Below, piece after piece: positions 6,293 through 13,019 of a DNA stretch of 24,029 bases (position 1 is the first letter of the stretch; every line of letters begins with the position of its first letter). The stretch spans positions 1 to 24,029 of the forward strand of contig JAZDOR010000145.1 in the NCBI GenBank assembly GCA_043798435.1, in the 5' to 3' direction. Source of the DNA: JAGUXG01 sp043798435. Lineage in GTDB: Bacteria > UBA9089 > UBA9088 > JAGUXG01. The notes below the pieces were generated by a model. That model was not told the DNA's origin. It saw nothing but the letters and a program-made list of their open reading frames with translations, and did not search any database. The translations under genes and the position numbers were made by a program.

Positions 6293-6739
6293 CTATTCAT
6301 CAGAAGAACTTGGAGAGGTTTTTTTGAGGAGATACAAAGAGAGGACAAAGATAAAGACAACAAGAGCCGCCACACATATTTCAGCTAATTGAAAATAAAG
6401 GATCTCTTTGCCAGAACCTGTGGCCAGCTTTGCCTCAACAACCACCATTCCTCTGATTGATGAGATTATCCCCACATAGAGAAAAGGCTTGATGGAAAAG
6501 GGAAGTCTCTTCAGATATGTGATAATGGACCACAAGAATTCCATAATCACCAGGACAAAGAGAAGGTCAGAGATCATCTGAAAGGCAGCATGTTCATTTG
6601 CCTGCCCAAATTTTAATCCTGCCTCATAAAGCAAAAGAATGGCTGCTCCTACCAAAAGTATAGCGACAATGATATGGACTATATCATCTATTAAGATAAA
6701 GAGCTTGCTTATCATGCTTACTGTTTTTTTACTTTCCAT
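6293..6739 (-). CDS. PsiE-family membrane protein
   Basis: This 148-residue protein has four predicted membrane helices (about 18-40, 58-78, 82-100, 112-136). It has the layout and sequence character of the phosphate-starvation-inducible PsiE family: ILIDDIVHIIVAILLVGAAILLLYE at the start, and FLYVGIISSIRGMVVVE in the second half. The molecular function of the family is unknown. It lies 51 bp downstream of fabG across a short CATTTTGAATTTTA micro-repeat. It ends 6 bp from the end of the convergent YbhN-like gene, so the two transcripts must terminate within coding DNA or overlap. Confidence 0.75.
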   Translation of the reverse strand: MESKKTVSMISKLFILIDDIVHIIVAILLVGAAILLLYEAGLKFGQANEHAAFQMISDLLFVLVIMEFLWSIITYLKRLPFSIKPFLYVGIISSIRGMVVVEAKLATGSGKEILYFQLAEICVAALVVFIFVLSLYLLKKTSPSSSDE

Positions 6740-6790
6740 TTATATAAACAACTTACCACAATTTTGCATTTTGAATTTTACATTTTGAAT

Positions 6791-7498
6791 TTATATGAAA
6801 AGCCCTCCGTCTATGACGACAACCTGTCCGGTAATGTATTCTGCCTTTGTGAGGAAACTAACAAGCTCTGCCACCTCGTCTATTGTGCCAAACCTTTTGA
6901 GTGGAATCCTCTTTAGAATCTCATCCTTTACAGGCTCTCCGAGTTTCTTAGTCATCTCTGTCTCAATAAATCCAGGGGCTATGGCATTTACTCTGATATT
7001 TCTCTCTGCCATCTCCTTTGCCAATGTTTTGGTTAAAGCAATAAGCCCACCTTTTGCGGCAGCATAGTTTGCCTGCCCCATATTTCCTCTCATCCCAATA
7101 ACAGAGGAGATGTTGATGATAACACCCTCTCTCTGCTTCATCATCACCTTAAGTGCTTCTCTTGAGCAATAAAAAGCACCTGTCAGGTTTATATCCAAAA
7201 CCTTTTGCCAATCAGCATTTTTCATCCTGATAGCCAGACCGTCCTTGGTAATCCCAGCGTTGTTGACCAAAATATCAAGGCGACCCCACTCATCCACCAC
7301 TTCTTTGATTGCAGAGTGGACACTTTCTGGAGAGCTGACATCAACAGATATAGCTTTAGATGGGTTTTTAAGCTGGCGGGATAAATTATCTGCGGATTGA
7401 AGATCAAGGATGGCAACACTTATTCCTTCTGCATCAAGCCTCTTTACAATAGCCTCGCCAATTCCCCTTCCTCCCCCAGTAACAACTGCCGTCTTCAT
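6791..7498 (-). CDS. fabG: 3-oxoacyl-ACP reductase FabG (SDR family)
   Basis: This 235-residue short-chain dehydrogenase has the glycine-rich NAD(P)-binding motif TGGGRGIG (residues 7-14), the NNAG motif near 79, and the catalytic Ser-Tyr-Lys set in NISSVIGMRG and NYAAAKGG. IRVNAIAPGFIETEMT and GQVVVIDGG near the end are typical of FabG. It reduces the beta-keto group of acyl-ACP during fatty-acid elongation. It lies 55 bp downstream of rpsG, separated by an AGCTATCAGC / GCTGTCAGC micro-repeat. No other fab genes are near. A related SDR cannot be excluded, but length and motifs fit FabG well. Confidence 0.88.
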   Translation of the reverse strand: MKTAVVTGGGRGIGEAIVKRLDAEGISVAILDLQSADNLSRQLKNPSKAISVDVSSPESVHSAIKEVVDEWGRLDILVNNAGITKDGLAIRMKNADWQKVLDINLTGAFYCSREALKVMMKQREGVIINISSVIGMRGNMGQANYAAAKGGLIALTKTLAKEMAERNIRVNAIAPGFIETEMTKKLGEPVKDEILKRIPLKRFGTIDEVAELVSFLTKAEYITGQVVVIDGGLFI

Positions 7499-7516
7499 TG
7501 TCTATAATGGAAAAGG

Positions 7517-7548
7517 GCTGACAGCTGATTACTGAAAGCTGATAGCTT
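7517..7548. repeat. GCTGACAGCTGATTAC-type micro-repeat between rpsG and fabG
   Basis: GCTGACAGCTGATTACTGAA runs directly into AGCTGATAGC; its halves are imperfect direct and inverted copies of an AGCTGAT(A/T) unit. It could form a small hairpin in the transcript between rpsG and fabG. Confidence 0.6.
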
Positions 7549-7553
7549 TGATT

Positions 7554-8024
7554 TTACCACCTGTAATGGGAAAAGGCTTTGTTTGACTCCGCCATTTTAT
7601 GGGTGTCCTGTTTCTTCTTTATGGAGGCTCCTGTATTATTTGCGGCATCCATTAGCTCTTGGGCTAATTTCTCCTCCATAGGCTTTCCCTTTCTTGCTTT
7701 GGCATTGCCTATAAGCCATTTTAAGGCAAGAAAGACAGACCTATCCTTTCTAACCTCTTGTGGAACCTGATATGTTGCACCACCAACCCTTCTGGGCTTC
7801 ACTGCCACCCTTGGTCTGGCATTACTAATAGCCTCCTGAAAAACAGCAAAGCCATCCTTCTGCATCTTCTCGGCAATGATATTGATAGCAGAATAGACAA
7901 TCCTTTGAGCCAAACTCTTCTTTCCCTTTCTCATCAAAGCATTGATAAATCTTGTCACAAGAAGGCTGCTGTAAATAGGGTCAGGAAGCCTCTGGACTGG
8001 TTTTTTATATCTCTTTCTTGGCAT
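7554..8024 (-). CDS. rpsG: 30S ribosomal protein S7
   Basis: The 156 residues are the exact usual length. The N-terminus MPRKRYKKPVQRLPDPIY and the conserved body RPRVAVKPRRVGGATYQVPQEV, KMAESNKAFSHYRW identify S7, the primary 16S rRNA 3'-domain binding protein. A Shine-Dalgarno-like AAGGTGA lies 7 nt before the ATG. The start overlaps the end of rplT by 20 nt, so the two should be translationally coupled. In the usual str operon S7 follows S12 directly and precedes fusA and tufA. Here L20 sits between them, and the next gene is fabG. Confidence 0.98.
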   Translation of the reverse strand: MPRKRYKKPVQRLPDPIYSSLLVTRFINALMRKGKKSLAQRIVYSAINIIAEKMQKDGFAVFQEAISNARPRVAVKPRRVGGATYQVPQEVRKDRSVFLALKWLIGNAKARKGKPMEEKLAQELMDAANNTGASIKKKQDTHKMAESNKAFSHYRW

Positions 8025-8367
8025 ATTCTTTCACCTTTTCTACTAAAGAATTAAACGCAGATGGATCCTTTATGGCCAGGTCTGCTAAAATTTTTCTATT
8101 AAGCTCTATCCCCTTTTTCTTCATCTGGGAGATGAATTGACTATAGGTTAGACCAGAAAGCCTGCAAGCGGCATTTATTCTTACAATCCAAAGTGCCCTG
8201 AAATCCCTTTTCTTCAGTCTTCTGGCAATATAAGCATATCTATGCGCCCTGGCTACAGCCTCTTTGGCAATTTTATACCACCTTGACCTTGCCCCCCAAT
8301 AGCCTTTGGATAGCTTATGAATCTTATTGTGCTTCTTTTTTCTGGCAACAGCTGATGTAACTCTCAT
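8005..8367 (-). CDS. rplT: 50S ribosomal protein L20
   Basis: This 120-residue protein matches L20: basic N-terminus MRVTSAVARKKKHNKIHKLSKGYWGARSR, then ARRLKKRDFRALWIVRINAACR and LTYSQFISQMKKKGIELNRKILADLA. L20 binds 23S rRNA early in 50S assembly and, in several bacteria, represses its own infC-rpmI-rplT operon. Here neither infC nor rpmI is present. The gene begins inside the rpsL stop (4-nt ATGA overlap) and ends 20 nt inside rpsG. The tight overlaps on both sides argue for an established operon position rather than a recent random insertion. Confidence 0.97.
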   Translation of the reverse strand: MRVTSAVARKKKHNKIHKLSKGYWGARSRWYKIAKEAVARAHRYAYIARRLKKRDFRALWIVRINAACRLSGLTYSQFISQMKKKGIELNRKILADLAIKDPSAFNSLVEKVKEYAKKEI

Positions 8368-8738
8368 TTTTTAGGTTTCTTCGCACCATACCTTGACCTT
8401 GCCTTTTTACGATTAGCAACACCAAGGGTATCTAATGTTCCACGGATAGTATGGTATCTCACGCCAGGGAGATCCTTCACCCTTCCTCCGTGCACAAGGA
8501 CAACTGAATGCTCCTGAAGATTGTGTCCAACCCCTGGAATATATGAGGTGACTTCATATCCTGAAGTAAGCCTAACCCTGGCTACTTTTCGTAAAGCAGA
8601 GTTTGGCTTCTTTGGTGTAACAGTATAGACCCTAACACAGACACCTTTTCTCTGAGGGCATTGTTTTAAGGCAGGAGCTTTCTTTTTCTTTCTTATTGGC
8701 TTCCTTCCATGCTTGATAAGCTGATTAATTGTTGGCAT
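8364..8738 (-). CDS. rpsL: 30S ribosomal protein S12, predicted leaderless start
   Basis: The protein is 124 residues from the ATG at 8738, exactly the usual S12 length. It starts MPTINQLIKHGRK and contains KKPNSALRKVARVRL and GRVKDLPGVRYHTIRG. The loop lysines at which streptomycin-resistance changes usually occur (PKKPNSA and RVKDLPG) are wild type. The frame is open upstream to a TTG at 8774, but that TTG is the start of the -35 box TTGACA, and the extra 12 residues are foreign to S12. The -10 box TATAAT ends 7 nt before the ATG, so the mRNA should begin at or next to the start codon. No Shine-Dalgarno sequence serves this ATG. rplT and rpsG follow with overlaps. Confidence 0.96.
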   Translation of the reverse strand: MPTINQLIKHGRKPIRKKKKAPALKQCPQRKGVCVRVYTVTPKKPNSALRKVARVRLTSGYEVTSYIPGVGHNLQEHSVVLVHGGRVKDLPGVRYHTIRGTLDTLGVANRKKARSRYGAKKPKK

Positions 8739-8745
8739 AGCGGTT

Positions 8746-8774
8746 ATTATAAACTTATCCTCTTTTCCTGTCAA
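8746..8774 (-). promoter_or_regulatory. Consensus sigma70 promoter giving leaderless rpsL mRNA
   Basis: On the minus strand: TTGACA (8774-8769), a 17-bp spacer (8768-8752), then TATAAT (8751-8746). Both hexamers match the consensus perfectly. The seven bases AACCGCT then lead directly to the rpsL ATG. MITE-like copy 2 lies 40 bp upstream, so this promoter is the only visible source of ribosomal-gene transcription apart from read-through from aroK. Confidence 0.85.
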
Positions 8775-8814
8775 GATATTTCTTGTAAGTCTTTATCTTT
8801 TCCTGTAGCTTTTA

Positions 8815-8969
8815 TACCGAAAAGAAATTGGTTTGCAAAAGTAACTACTCAGGTTCAAAGATTAAAAGATTCAAGGTTCACGGTTAATCCTCTTATTCTC
8901 TAACCTTGAACCGTGAACCTCAGAACCATAAACGAACACAATTTTTGGTAAGCCTGATTTGTTTGGGTA
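8815..8969 (+). mobile_element. MITE-like repeat, copy 2
   Basis: This 155-bp copy has the same imperfect terminal inverted repeats and inner AGGTTCACGGTT hairpin as copies 1 and 3. TA occurs on both sides (TTTA before TACCG, and TAATC after GGGTA), consistent with a TA target duplication. It sits 3 bp past the aroK stop and 40 bp upstream of the rpsL -35 box. In an aroK transcript it would form a long hairpin separating aroK from the ribosomal genes. Confidence 0.85.
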
Positions 8970-8972
8970 TAA

Positions 8973-9497
8973 TCATCCTTCTCTTTCAAAAATCTTCATA
9001 ATTTTATTGCAAACCTCATCAACTGTAAGATTTGATGTATCAACAACATAATCTGCTGCTTCTTCATACAGGTGGGTTCTTCTGCTCAATAACTTTTCTA
9101 TCCTCTCCTGCGGCTCAGAAACATTAACCAGTGGTCTTTTATGGTCATCCTTTATTCTATTATATATTACCGAAGCTATTGTTTTTAAGTAAAATATTTT
9201 TCCATTCTTTTTTAGATTAAAAACATTCTCGGGATTCAGCACAACACCTCCACCTGTTGAGATTATCCAGCCCCTTCTCTCAGAAAGATTCTCTATTACC
9301 TCCATCTCTTTGTCTCTAAAATAGCTTTCCCCGTCCTCAGCAAAGATTTGAGATATTGACCTCTTTTCTTCTGCCTCGATAACCCCATCGCTGTCAATAT
9401 AAGGAAGGTTCAGCTTCTTTCCCAGCTCTTTTGCCACAGATGTCTTTCCTGAACCCATAAACCCAATAAGGACAATGTTTTTCACCACTTTAGCCAA
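8973..9497 (-). CDS. aroK: Shikimate kinase AroK
   Basis: This 174-residue protein is typical of shikimate kinase, which phosphorylates shikimate with ATP in chorismate synthesis. It shows the P-loop GFMGSGKTS (12-20), the shikimate-binding Asp pair in YIDSDG (35-37), R61 in ESYFRDKE, STGGG (80-84), the lid arginine region DDHKRPLV, and the C-terminal RRTHLYEEAADYVVDTS. The start shown is a TTG. A GTG at 9485 would give MKNIVLIGFMGSGKT, equally plausible. No clear ribosome binding site supports either. The stop codon lies 3 bp from a MITE-like element. Confidence 0.93.
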   Translation of the reverse strand: MAKVVKNIVLIGFMGSGKTSVAKELGKKLNLPYIDSDGVIEAEEKRSISQIFAEDGESYFRDKEMEVIENLSERRGWIISTGGGVVLNPENVFNLKKNGKIFYLKTIASVIYNRIKDDHKRPLVNVSEPQERIEKLLSRRTHLYEEAADYVVDTSNLTVDEVCNKIMKIFEREG

Positions 9498-9507
9498 CTT
9501 CCGTAAA

Positions 9508-9644
9508 AACTAACCATAGAGACACTAAGTTTAACTGTAAACTGTAAAATGGATAATGAAAAATTGAAATTATATCATTTTACATTTTTAGTTTTACAGT
9601 ACCCATTTTACAGTTATTTTTTAATTTCTGTGTCTCTGTGAAGC
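9508..9644. repeat. Inverted CACAGAGACAC element between exonuclease and aroK
   Basis: The outer arms are ACCATAGAGACACTAAG (about 9509-9525) and the complement of TTCTGTGTCTCTGTGAAG (9626-9643). The inner arms are a perfect 13-bp inverted repeat, AACTGTAAAATGG (9540-9552) / CCATTTTACAGTT (9603-9615). The 24 bases at 9592-9615 recur perfectly on the other strand at 21599-21622, downstream of cooS. The element lies between the stop of the exonuclease gene and the start of aroK. Confidence 0.8.
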
Positions 9645-9647
9645 TAC

Positions 9648-10175
9648 TCACCACGAAACCTTGACCTCTCTTCTCTCTCCTTTGCTCTTGTCCCGATAGT
9701 AGAGGAATCCCTGCTTCTTTCCCAGATCATACAGCTCTTTTGTTATTTGAACATCATACTCGCAGTATTCCAGAAGATTATCAATCTTTCCTTCTCTATA
9801 CCATTTAATGGCATCTAAACCACTTCCCTTTTTACCCTTTCCCAAATTCTCTTTAGCCAAATGGTCAAGGCTCAACCTGAAGCCTGACTCCTTCTGTAGT
9901 TCCTTCATCAGGTCAAGGGTTGGAAGGCTGAATAGGTCTTTTTCTGTGTATGGCTTCAAGACATAATAGTCAAACCCAAGAATGTTGAAACCAACAACAA
10001 TAGAGGCAGAGAATAAGTGGTCTATCAACTCTTCTACCTGATTGTCTCTGAAGTGAATGAAATTTTGGGTATCTTCTGCAAAAGCAACGGCACAAGAGAC
10101 AAGAAGATCCTCCTTCTTTCCGCCTGTCTCCTGAAAGCTCTTCTTTGTCTCAACATCAAAAAATATCTTACCCAT
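9648..10175 (-). CDS. DEDDy-type 3'-5' exonuclease / RNase H-like protein
   Basis: The protein has 175 residues. All three exonuclease motifs of the DEDDy family can be seen: exo I FFDVET (D7, E9), exo II VVGFNILGFDYYVL (N64, D69), and exo III EYCEYDVQIT with YxxxD at Y137-D141. The four acids and Tyr needed for two-metal-ion hydrolysis are present. The layout, with SLDHLAKENLG before exo III, resembles the stand-alone RNase_H_2 (YprB-like) domain and the proofreading domain of family B polymerases. No polymerase or helicase domain is attached. The substrate, DNA or RNA, is unknown. A weak TATAAG box 5 nt before the ATG, with no Shine-Dalgarno sequence, hints at another near-leaderless start. 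Confidence 0.75.
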   Translation of the reverse strand: MGKIFFDVETKKSFQETGGKKEDLLVSCAVAFAEDTQNFIHFRDNQVEELIDHLFSASIVVGFNILGFDYYVLKPYTEKDLFSLPTLDLMKELQKESGFRLSLDHLAKENLGKGKKGSGLDAIKWYREGKIDNLLEYCEYDVQITKELYDLGKKQGFLYYRDKSKGERREVKVSW

Positions 10176-10199
10176 AACAGCTTATAGTTAATTCCATAA

Positions 10200-10345
10200 A
10201 TCTTCGCACAAATTATAATACAAAATCCTAAATCCGCATACGAAGTATCTTGCGAAGCAACAATCCTAAACCCTAAACAAATCCAAATGACCAAAACACA
10301 AAACCCAAAACAAAGATATGTTCTTAATATACCCAACGAAAACGG
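10200..10345. repeat. AT-rich CCTAAACCCTAAAC-type micro-repeat gap
   Basis: This gap contains low-complexity AAATCCTAAA / CCTAAACCCTAAACAAATCC / CCAAAACACAAAACCC words. The frames it opens are spurious. It separates the second receiver gene from the exonuclease gene. The TATAAT on the minus strand near 10205-10215 may be a promoter element of the exonuclease gene. Confidence 0.5.
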
Positions 10346-10363
10346 GTTTGCAATAAATTAGTC

Positions 10364-10729
10364 TCAGAGAGCTTCCTTTATTACCTTCAAGAGCTTTTCT
10401 TTATCAAAGGGTTTAGCCACAAAAAGGTAACCTTTTGCCCTTTTGAATTCTTCTCTTTCAGAAACAAGGCTTGTTAAGAATATTATCGGAATATCCTTGG
10501 TCTTTGGGTTTTCTGATAAAAGATAGGCTATCTCGCCTCCATCCATCTCAGGCATCATCACATCAAGAAGTATCAGGTCCGGGCATTCTTTTTCTGCCAT
10601 TCTTAGACCATCCTTTCCATTTGTGGCTGTTATTGTCTCATACCCAAATTCTTTCAGCCTTATTTCAGCCATTTCCAATGAACCCTCTTCGTCATCAACC
10701 ACCAATATCTTTTTCTTCTTCTCTTCCAT
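10364..10729 (-). CDS. Single-domain response regulator (CheY-like)
   Basis: This 121-residue protein is a bare receiver domain: acidic pair in VVDDEEG (D12, D13), phospho-acceptor D56 in LILLDVMMPEMDG, Thr in FLTSLVSE, and conserved K106 in FVAKPFDKEKL. There is no output domain, so it acts by protein-protein contact or as a phosphate shuttle. A strong AAGGAGGTG lies 10 nt before the ATG. It is the last gene of the signalling array, 20 bp after the receiver-cyclase gene, and a likely target of the hybrid kinase encoded upstream (inference). Confidence 0.92.
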   Translation of the reverse strand: MEEKKKKILVVDDEEGSLEMAEIRLKEFGYETITATNGKDGLRMAEKECPDLILLDVMMPEMDGGEIAYLLSENPKTKDIPIIFLTSLVSEREEFKRAKGYLFVAKPFDKEKLLKVIKEAL

Positions 10730-10749
10730 TTTACTTACACCTCCTTTTA

Positions 10750-11844
10750 TTATCCTTCAATTAACCCTGTCACATTATATATCAATACTGGTTTCTCAAA
10801 CCCCTTTACATTTATACGACCCATTTCCTCTACCTTTACAATATCTTTAACCAGACTATAGGTTCCCTGACTTATCAATATCTGCCAGGGTTCTGCTTCT
10901 CCCTCTAAGCGTGCAGCCAAATTCACATGCTTACCTATCACTGTATAGTCACGGTGGCTTTCTGGCCCGATATTCCCTATGGTCACATAGCCGGTATTAA
11001 TTCCTATCCCGATGGAAAAAGGAATATCGCTCCAAATCAGGGTCTCTTTGCTCAACGCTTCTGCCTTTCTTTGCATCTCTAAAGCCATCTTAACAGCCAA
11101 TTCAGCATGATTGGGACATTCTTCAGGGTCGCCAAAGAAGCCCATAATCCCATCGCCGATAAACTTGCCCACTGTCCCTCCATAGTAAAAGATTATTTTG
11201 GTCATCTCTGTGAAGTACCCATCTAACATACTCAAAAGCTCTTCTGGCTCCATTATTTCGGAAAAATGGGTAAAATTCCTGATGTCTGTAAAAAATATGG
11301 TCAGGTTTTTTCTCTTTATCTTGTTGAGATTCTCATCAGAGATCAGGCTCTCAGCCAATTTGGGTGAAAAATACTGCTTTAGACGGCTCAGGTTTTGAAT
11401 ATGTCCAACCTGCTCCTTCACTTTCTGTTCTAATGTCTCATTGATCCCGATCAATTCATCGTATAAATGCTTTATACGAAGTAGAGATTTTACCCGGATC
11501 AAGACTTCTGCCTTATCTATTGGTTTGGTCAGGAAATCATCGGCTCCTGCCTTAAGCCCTCGTATCCTGTCTTCCTTCTCTTTTAATGCGGTTACCATCA
11601 CCACTGGAATGATGGCTGTCTCCTTTTCTTCCTTTAATTGCCTGCATACTTCATATCCATCTATACCCGGCATCATTACATCCAACAGGATTATATCCGG
11701 GGGGCATTGATTAACCTTTTTCAGTGCCTCTTGACCGTCACAAGCCATAAGGACATCATATTGAATGCTTAAAATGGCTTCTAACAGCTCTCTGTTAAAC
11801 TCCTCGTCATCAACTACCAATACCTTTGATCTTTTATCTTCCAT
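10750..11844 (-). CDS. Receiver-coupled class III adenylate/guanylate cyclase
   Basis: This 364-residue protein starts at the ATG at 11844, preceded by AAGGGGTGG. The frame stays open upstream, but the extra residues do not resemble the family. Residues 1-120 are a receiver domain (D55 in LLDVMMPGIDGYE, K107 in LTKPID). Residues 125-175 are a helical linker (ETLEQKVKEQVGHIQNL). Residues 178-360 are a class III nucleotidyl cyclase with metal-binding D187 (FFTDIRNF) and D231 (GKFIGDGIMGFFGD). It also has K227, a DYTVIG segment in the purine-specificity position, and N308 and R312 (VNLAARLE) for transition-state binding. All catalytic residues are present, so it should be active, most likely making cAMP. 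Phosphorylation by the neighbouring hybrid kinase would be the switch (inference). Confidence 0.92.
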   Translation of the reverse strand: MEDKRSKVLVVDDEEFNRELLEAILSIQYDVLMACDGQEALKKVNQCPPDIILLDVMMPGIDGYEVCRQLKEEKETAIIPVVMVTALKEKEDRIRGLKAGADDFLTKPIDKAEVLIRVKSLLRIKHLYDELIGINETLEQKVKEQVGHIQNLSRLKQYFSPKLAESLISDENLNKIKRKNLTIFFTDIRNFTHFSEIMEPEELLSMLDGYFTEMTKIIFYYGGTVGKFIGDGIMGFFGDPEECPNHAELAVKMALEMQRKAEALSKETLIWSDIPFSIGIGINTGYVTIGNIGPESHRDYTVIGKHVNLAARLEGEAEPWQILISQGTYSLVKDIVKVEEMGRINVKGFEKPVLIYNVTGLIEG

Positions 11845-11863
11845 CTCAAGTACCACCCCTTTT

Positions 11864-12079
11864 CTAAGGTAGAGTGAAAGGTATTTCAAACATTTTAATA
11901 TTACTGAGTTCTTGTTTGTGTGGCTTGATTTCAGCCAACAAATCAAAATATTCATCAATTAAACGGTGCTTATTGTATTCAATGCTATCGTTTTTTTTGA
12001 TATCTAAAGATGTTGTTGCTTTATGATCCCATTGAAAAACAAGATTATCAATCTTTGGTCTTTTCACCTGTGATTTCAT
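11864..12079 (-). CDS. 71-residue protein overlapping the nucleotidyltransferase gene
   Basis: This small protein (MKSQVKRPKIDNLVFQW... to ...KMFEIPFTLP) is supported by a clear GGAGG 9 nt before the ATG and a 32-nt overlap with the end of the nucleotidyltransferase gene. That is a typical coupled two-gene layout. It is charged, with a likely helical middle (HRLIDEYFDLLAEIKPHKQEL). I do not recognise the family. It is not an obvious HEPN domain. The longer open frame from 12211 lies inside the nucleotidyltransferase gene and is a shadow. The pair might be a toxin-antitoxin-like module; that is inference from size and overlap only. Confidence 0.65.
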   Translation of the reverse strand: MKSQVKRPKIDNLVFQWDHKATTSLDIKKNDSIEYNKHRLIDEYFDLLAEIKPHKQELSNIKMFEIPFTLP

Positions 12080-12584
12080 AATAATATTCCTCCAAACCGT
12101 ATTTCTTAAAAAATTCTCTAACAGTCCCCATGTCCAGATTTGTGAGCTGGAAAATTTCCTTAATATCTGCAAGCTCTTTGTACCTTCTGTTAGGTTCATT
12201 CTGTATTGCAAACAACTTTAAGGCAATCAAATGTTCAGGACTAACTACTGGAAGTTCAAGATTTTCAAGAAGAAGTTTTTTTTTCGTAGATTTGAAAACG
12301 ATATTGGCGGTTTCGCCACCTATATAAACCAAATCTATCCTCATTGACCCAATTGGATGTAAATGATTGGAAAAACCTTCTGAACGATTTAATGTTTCAA
12401 AACCAAGCGATTCAAGATACTCAATAATCCTTTTTTGGTATTCAATTCTCGTAATAAAATCGATATCACATGTTGCCCTCGTATAGCCATAAGCATAAAG
12501 AGCAAATGCTCCAATAACTGCATAGTCAAGATTTTCTTGTTCAAAGAATTTTGTTAATAACTTAAACTGTTCTTTTATAGTCAT
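12048..12584 (-). CDS. Nucleotidyltransferase-fold protein (AbiEii/MNT-like)
   Basis: The protein has 178 residues. Near the N-terminus, YAVIGAFALYAYGYTRATCDIDFIT contains the G-x-R-x-T-x-DID pattern of polymerase-beta-like nucleotidyltransferases of the AbiEii/DUF1814-like type. A third acid may be in MRIDLVYIGG (D88). The C-terminal half is helical (SPEHLIALKLFAIQNEPNRRYKELADIKEIF), typical of the family, in which some members modify tRNA as toxins. An AAAGGAT ribosome binding site precedes the ATG. The gene is wedged between two response-regulator genes, 21 bp from the upstream one, and overlaps the 71-residue gene. The family has many functions, so no target is assigned. Confidence 0.78.
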   Translation of the reverse strand: MTIKEQFKLLTKFFEQENLDYAVIGAFALYAYGYTRATCDIDFITRIEYQKRIIEYLESLGFETLNRSEGFSNHLHPIGSMRIDLVYIGGETANIVFKSTKKKLLLENLELPVVSPEHLIALKLFAIQNEPNRRYKELADIKEIFQLTNLDMGTVREFFKKYGLEEYYYEITGEKTKD

Positions 12585-12605
12585 CAGTGTTATCCTTTCT
12601 CTTTT

Positions 12606-12980
12606 TTACCTAATGTTCAAAAACCCAGCCACACTCCGGGCAAATTCTTTGGTATTGATAGGTTTGGTAAGATACCCATTGCAACCTGCGGCCTCTATCT
12701 TCTCCTTATCGCCTGCCATCGCATAAGCAGTGAGAGCCACAATAGGAGTATCTTTATTTATGGACTCACCTTTGATTATCATTGTGGCGGAAAGCCCATC
12801 CATACCGGGTAGTTGAATGTCCATCAGGATGAGGTCAAACCTCTCTTGTTTTGCCTGTTCTATTGCCTGCCGGGCATCCGTAGCCTCATAGACAATATAA
12901 CCTGCTACCTCAAGCAGGTCCCGACACAACTCCATATTTAATGGTGTATCTTCAACGACCAATATCTTTTTCTGGGACAT
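12606..12980 (-). CDS. Single-domain response regulator (CheY-like)
   Basis: This 124-residue receiver starts at the ATG at 12980. The four codons upstream overlap the Shine-Dalgarno sequence GGAGGTAAAT, so the earlier TTG start is rejected. Acidic residues E10 and D11 (VVEDTPLN), phospho-acceptor D54 (LILMDIQLPGMDG), T84 and K107 (YLTKPINT) are all present. It most resembles the stand-alone receivers that accompany hybrid kinases (ALTAYAMAGDKEKIEAAGCNGYLTKPI). It follows the hybrid kinase gene across a block of dispersed repeats. Confidence 0.93.
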   Translation of the reverse strand: MSQKKILVVEDTPLNMELCRDLLEVAGYIVYEATDARQAIEQAKQERFDLILMDIQLPGMDGLSATMIIKGESINKDTPIVALTAYAMAGDKEKIEAAGCNGYLTKPINTKEFARSVAGFLNIR

Positions 12981-13019
12981 ATTTACCTCCAATATTTAAG
13001 TAAGGAGAAATGGAGAAAG

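Noticed and set aside
8739..8774. Twelve-residue N-terminal extension of S12 from a TTG start
   Set aside because: The TTG is part of a perfect -35 box, the extension covers the -10 box, and S12 from the ATG has exactly the expected 124 residues.
10034..10336. Minus-strand hydrophobic frame (FGFCVLVIWICLGFRIV)
   Set aside because: It is produced by AAACCCTAAAC-type micro-repeats and overlaps the exonuclease gene.
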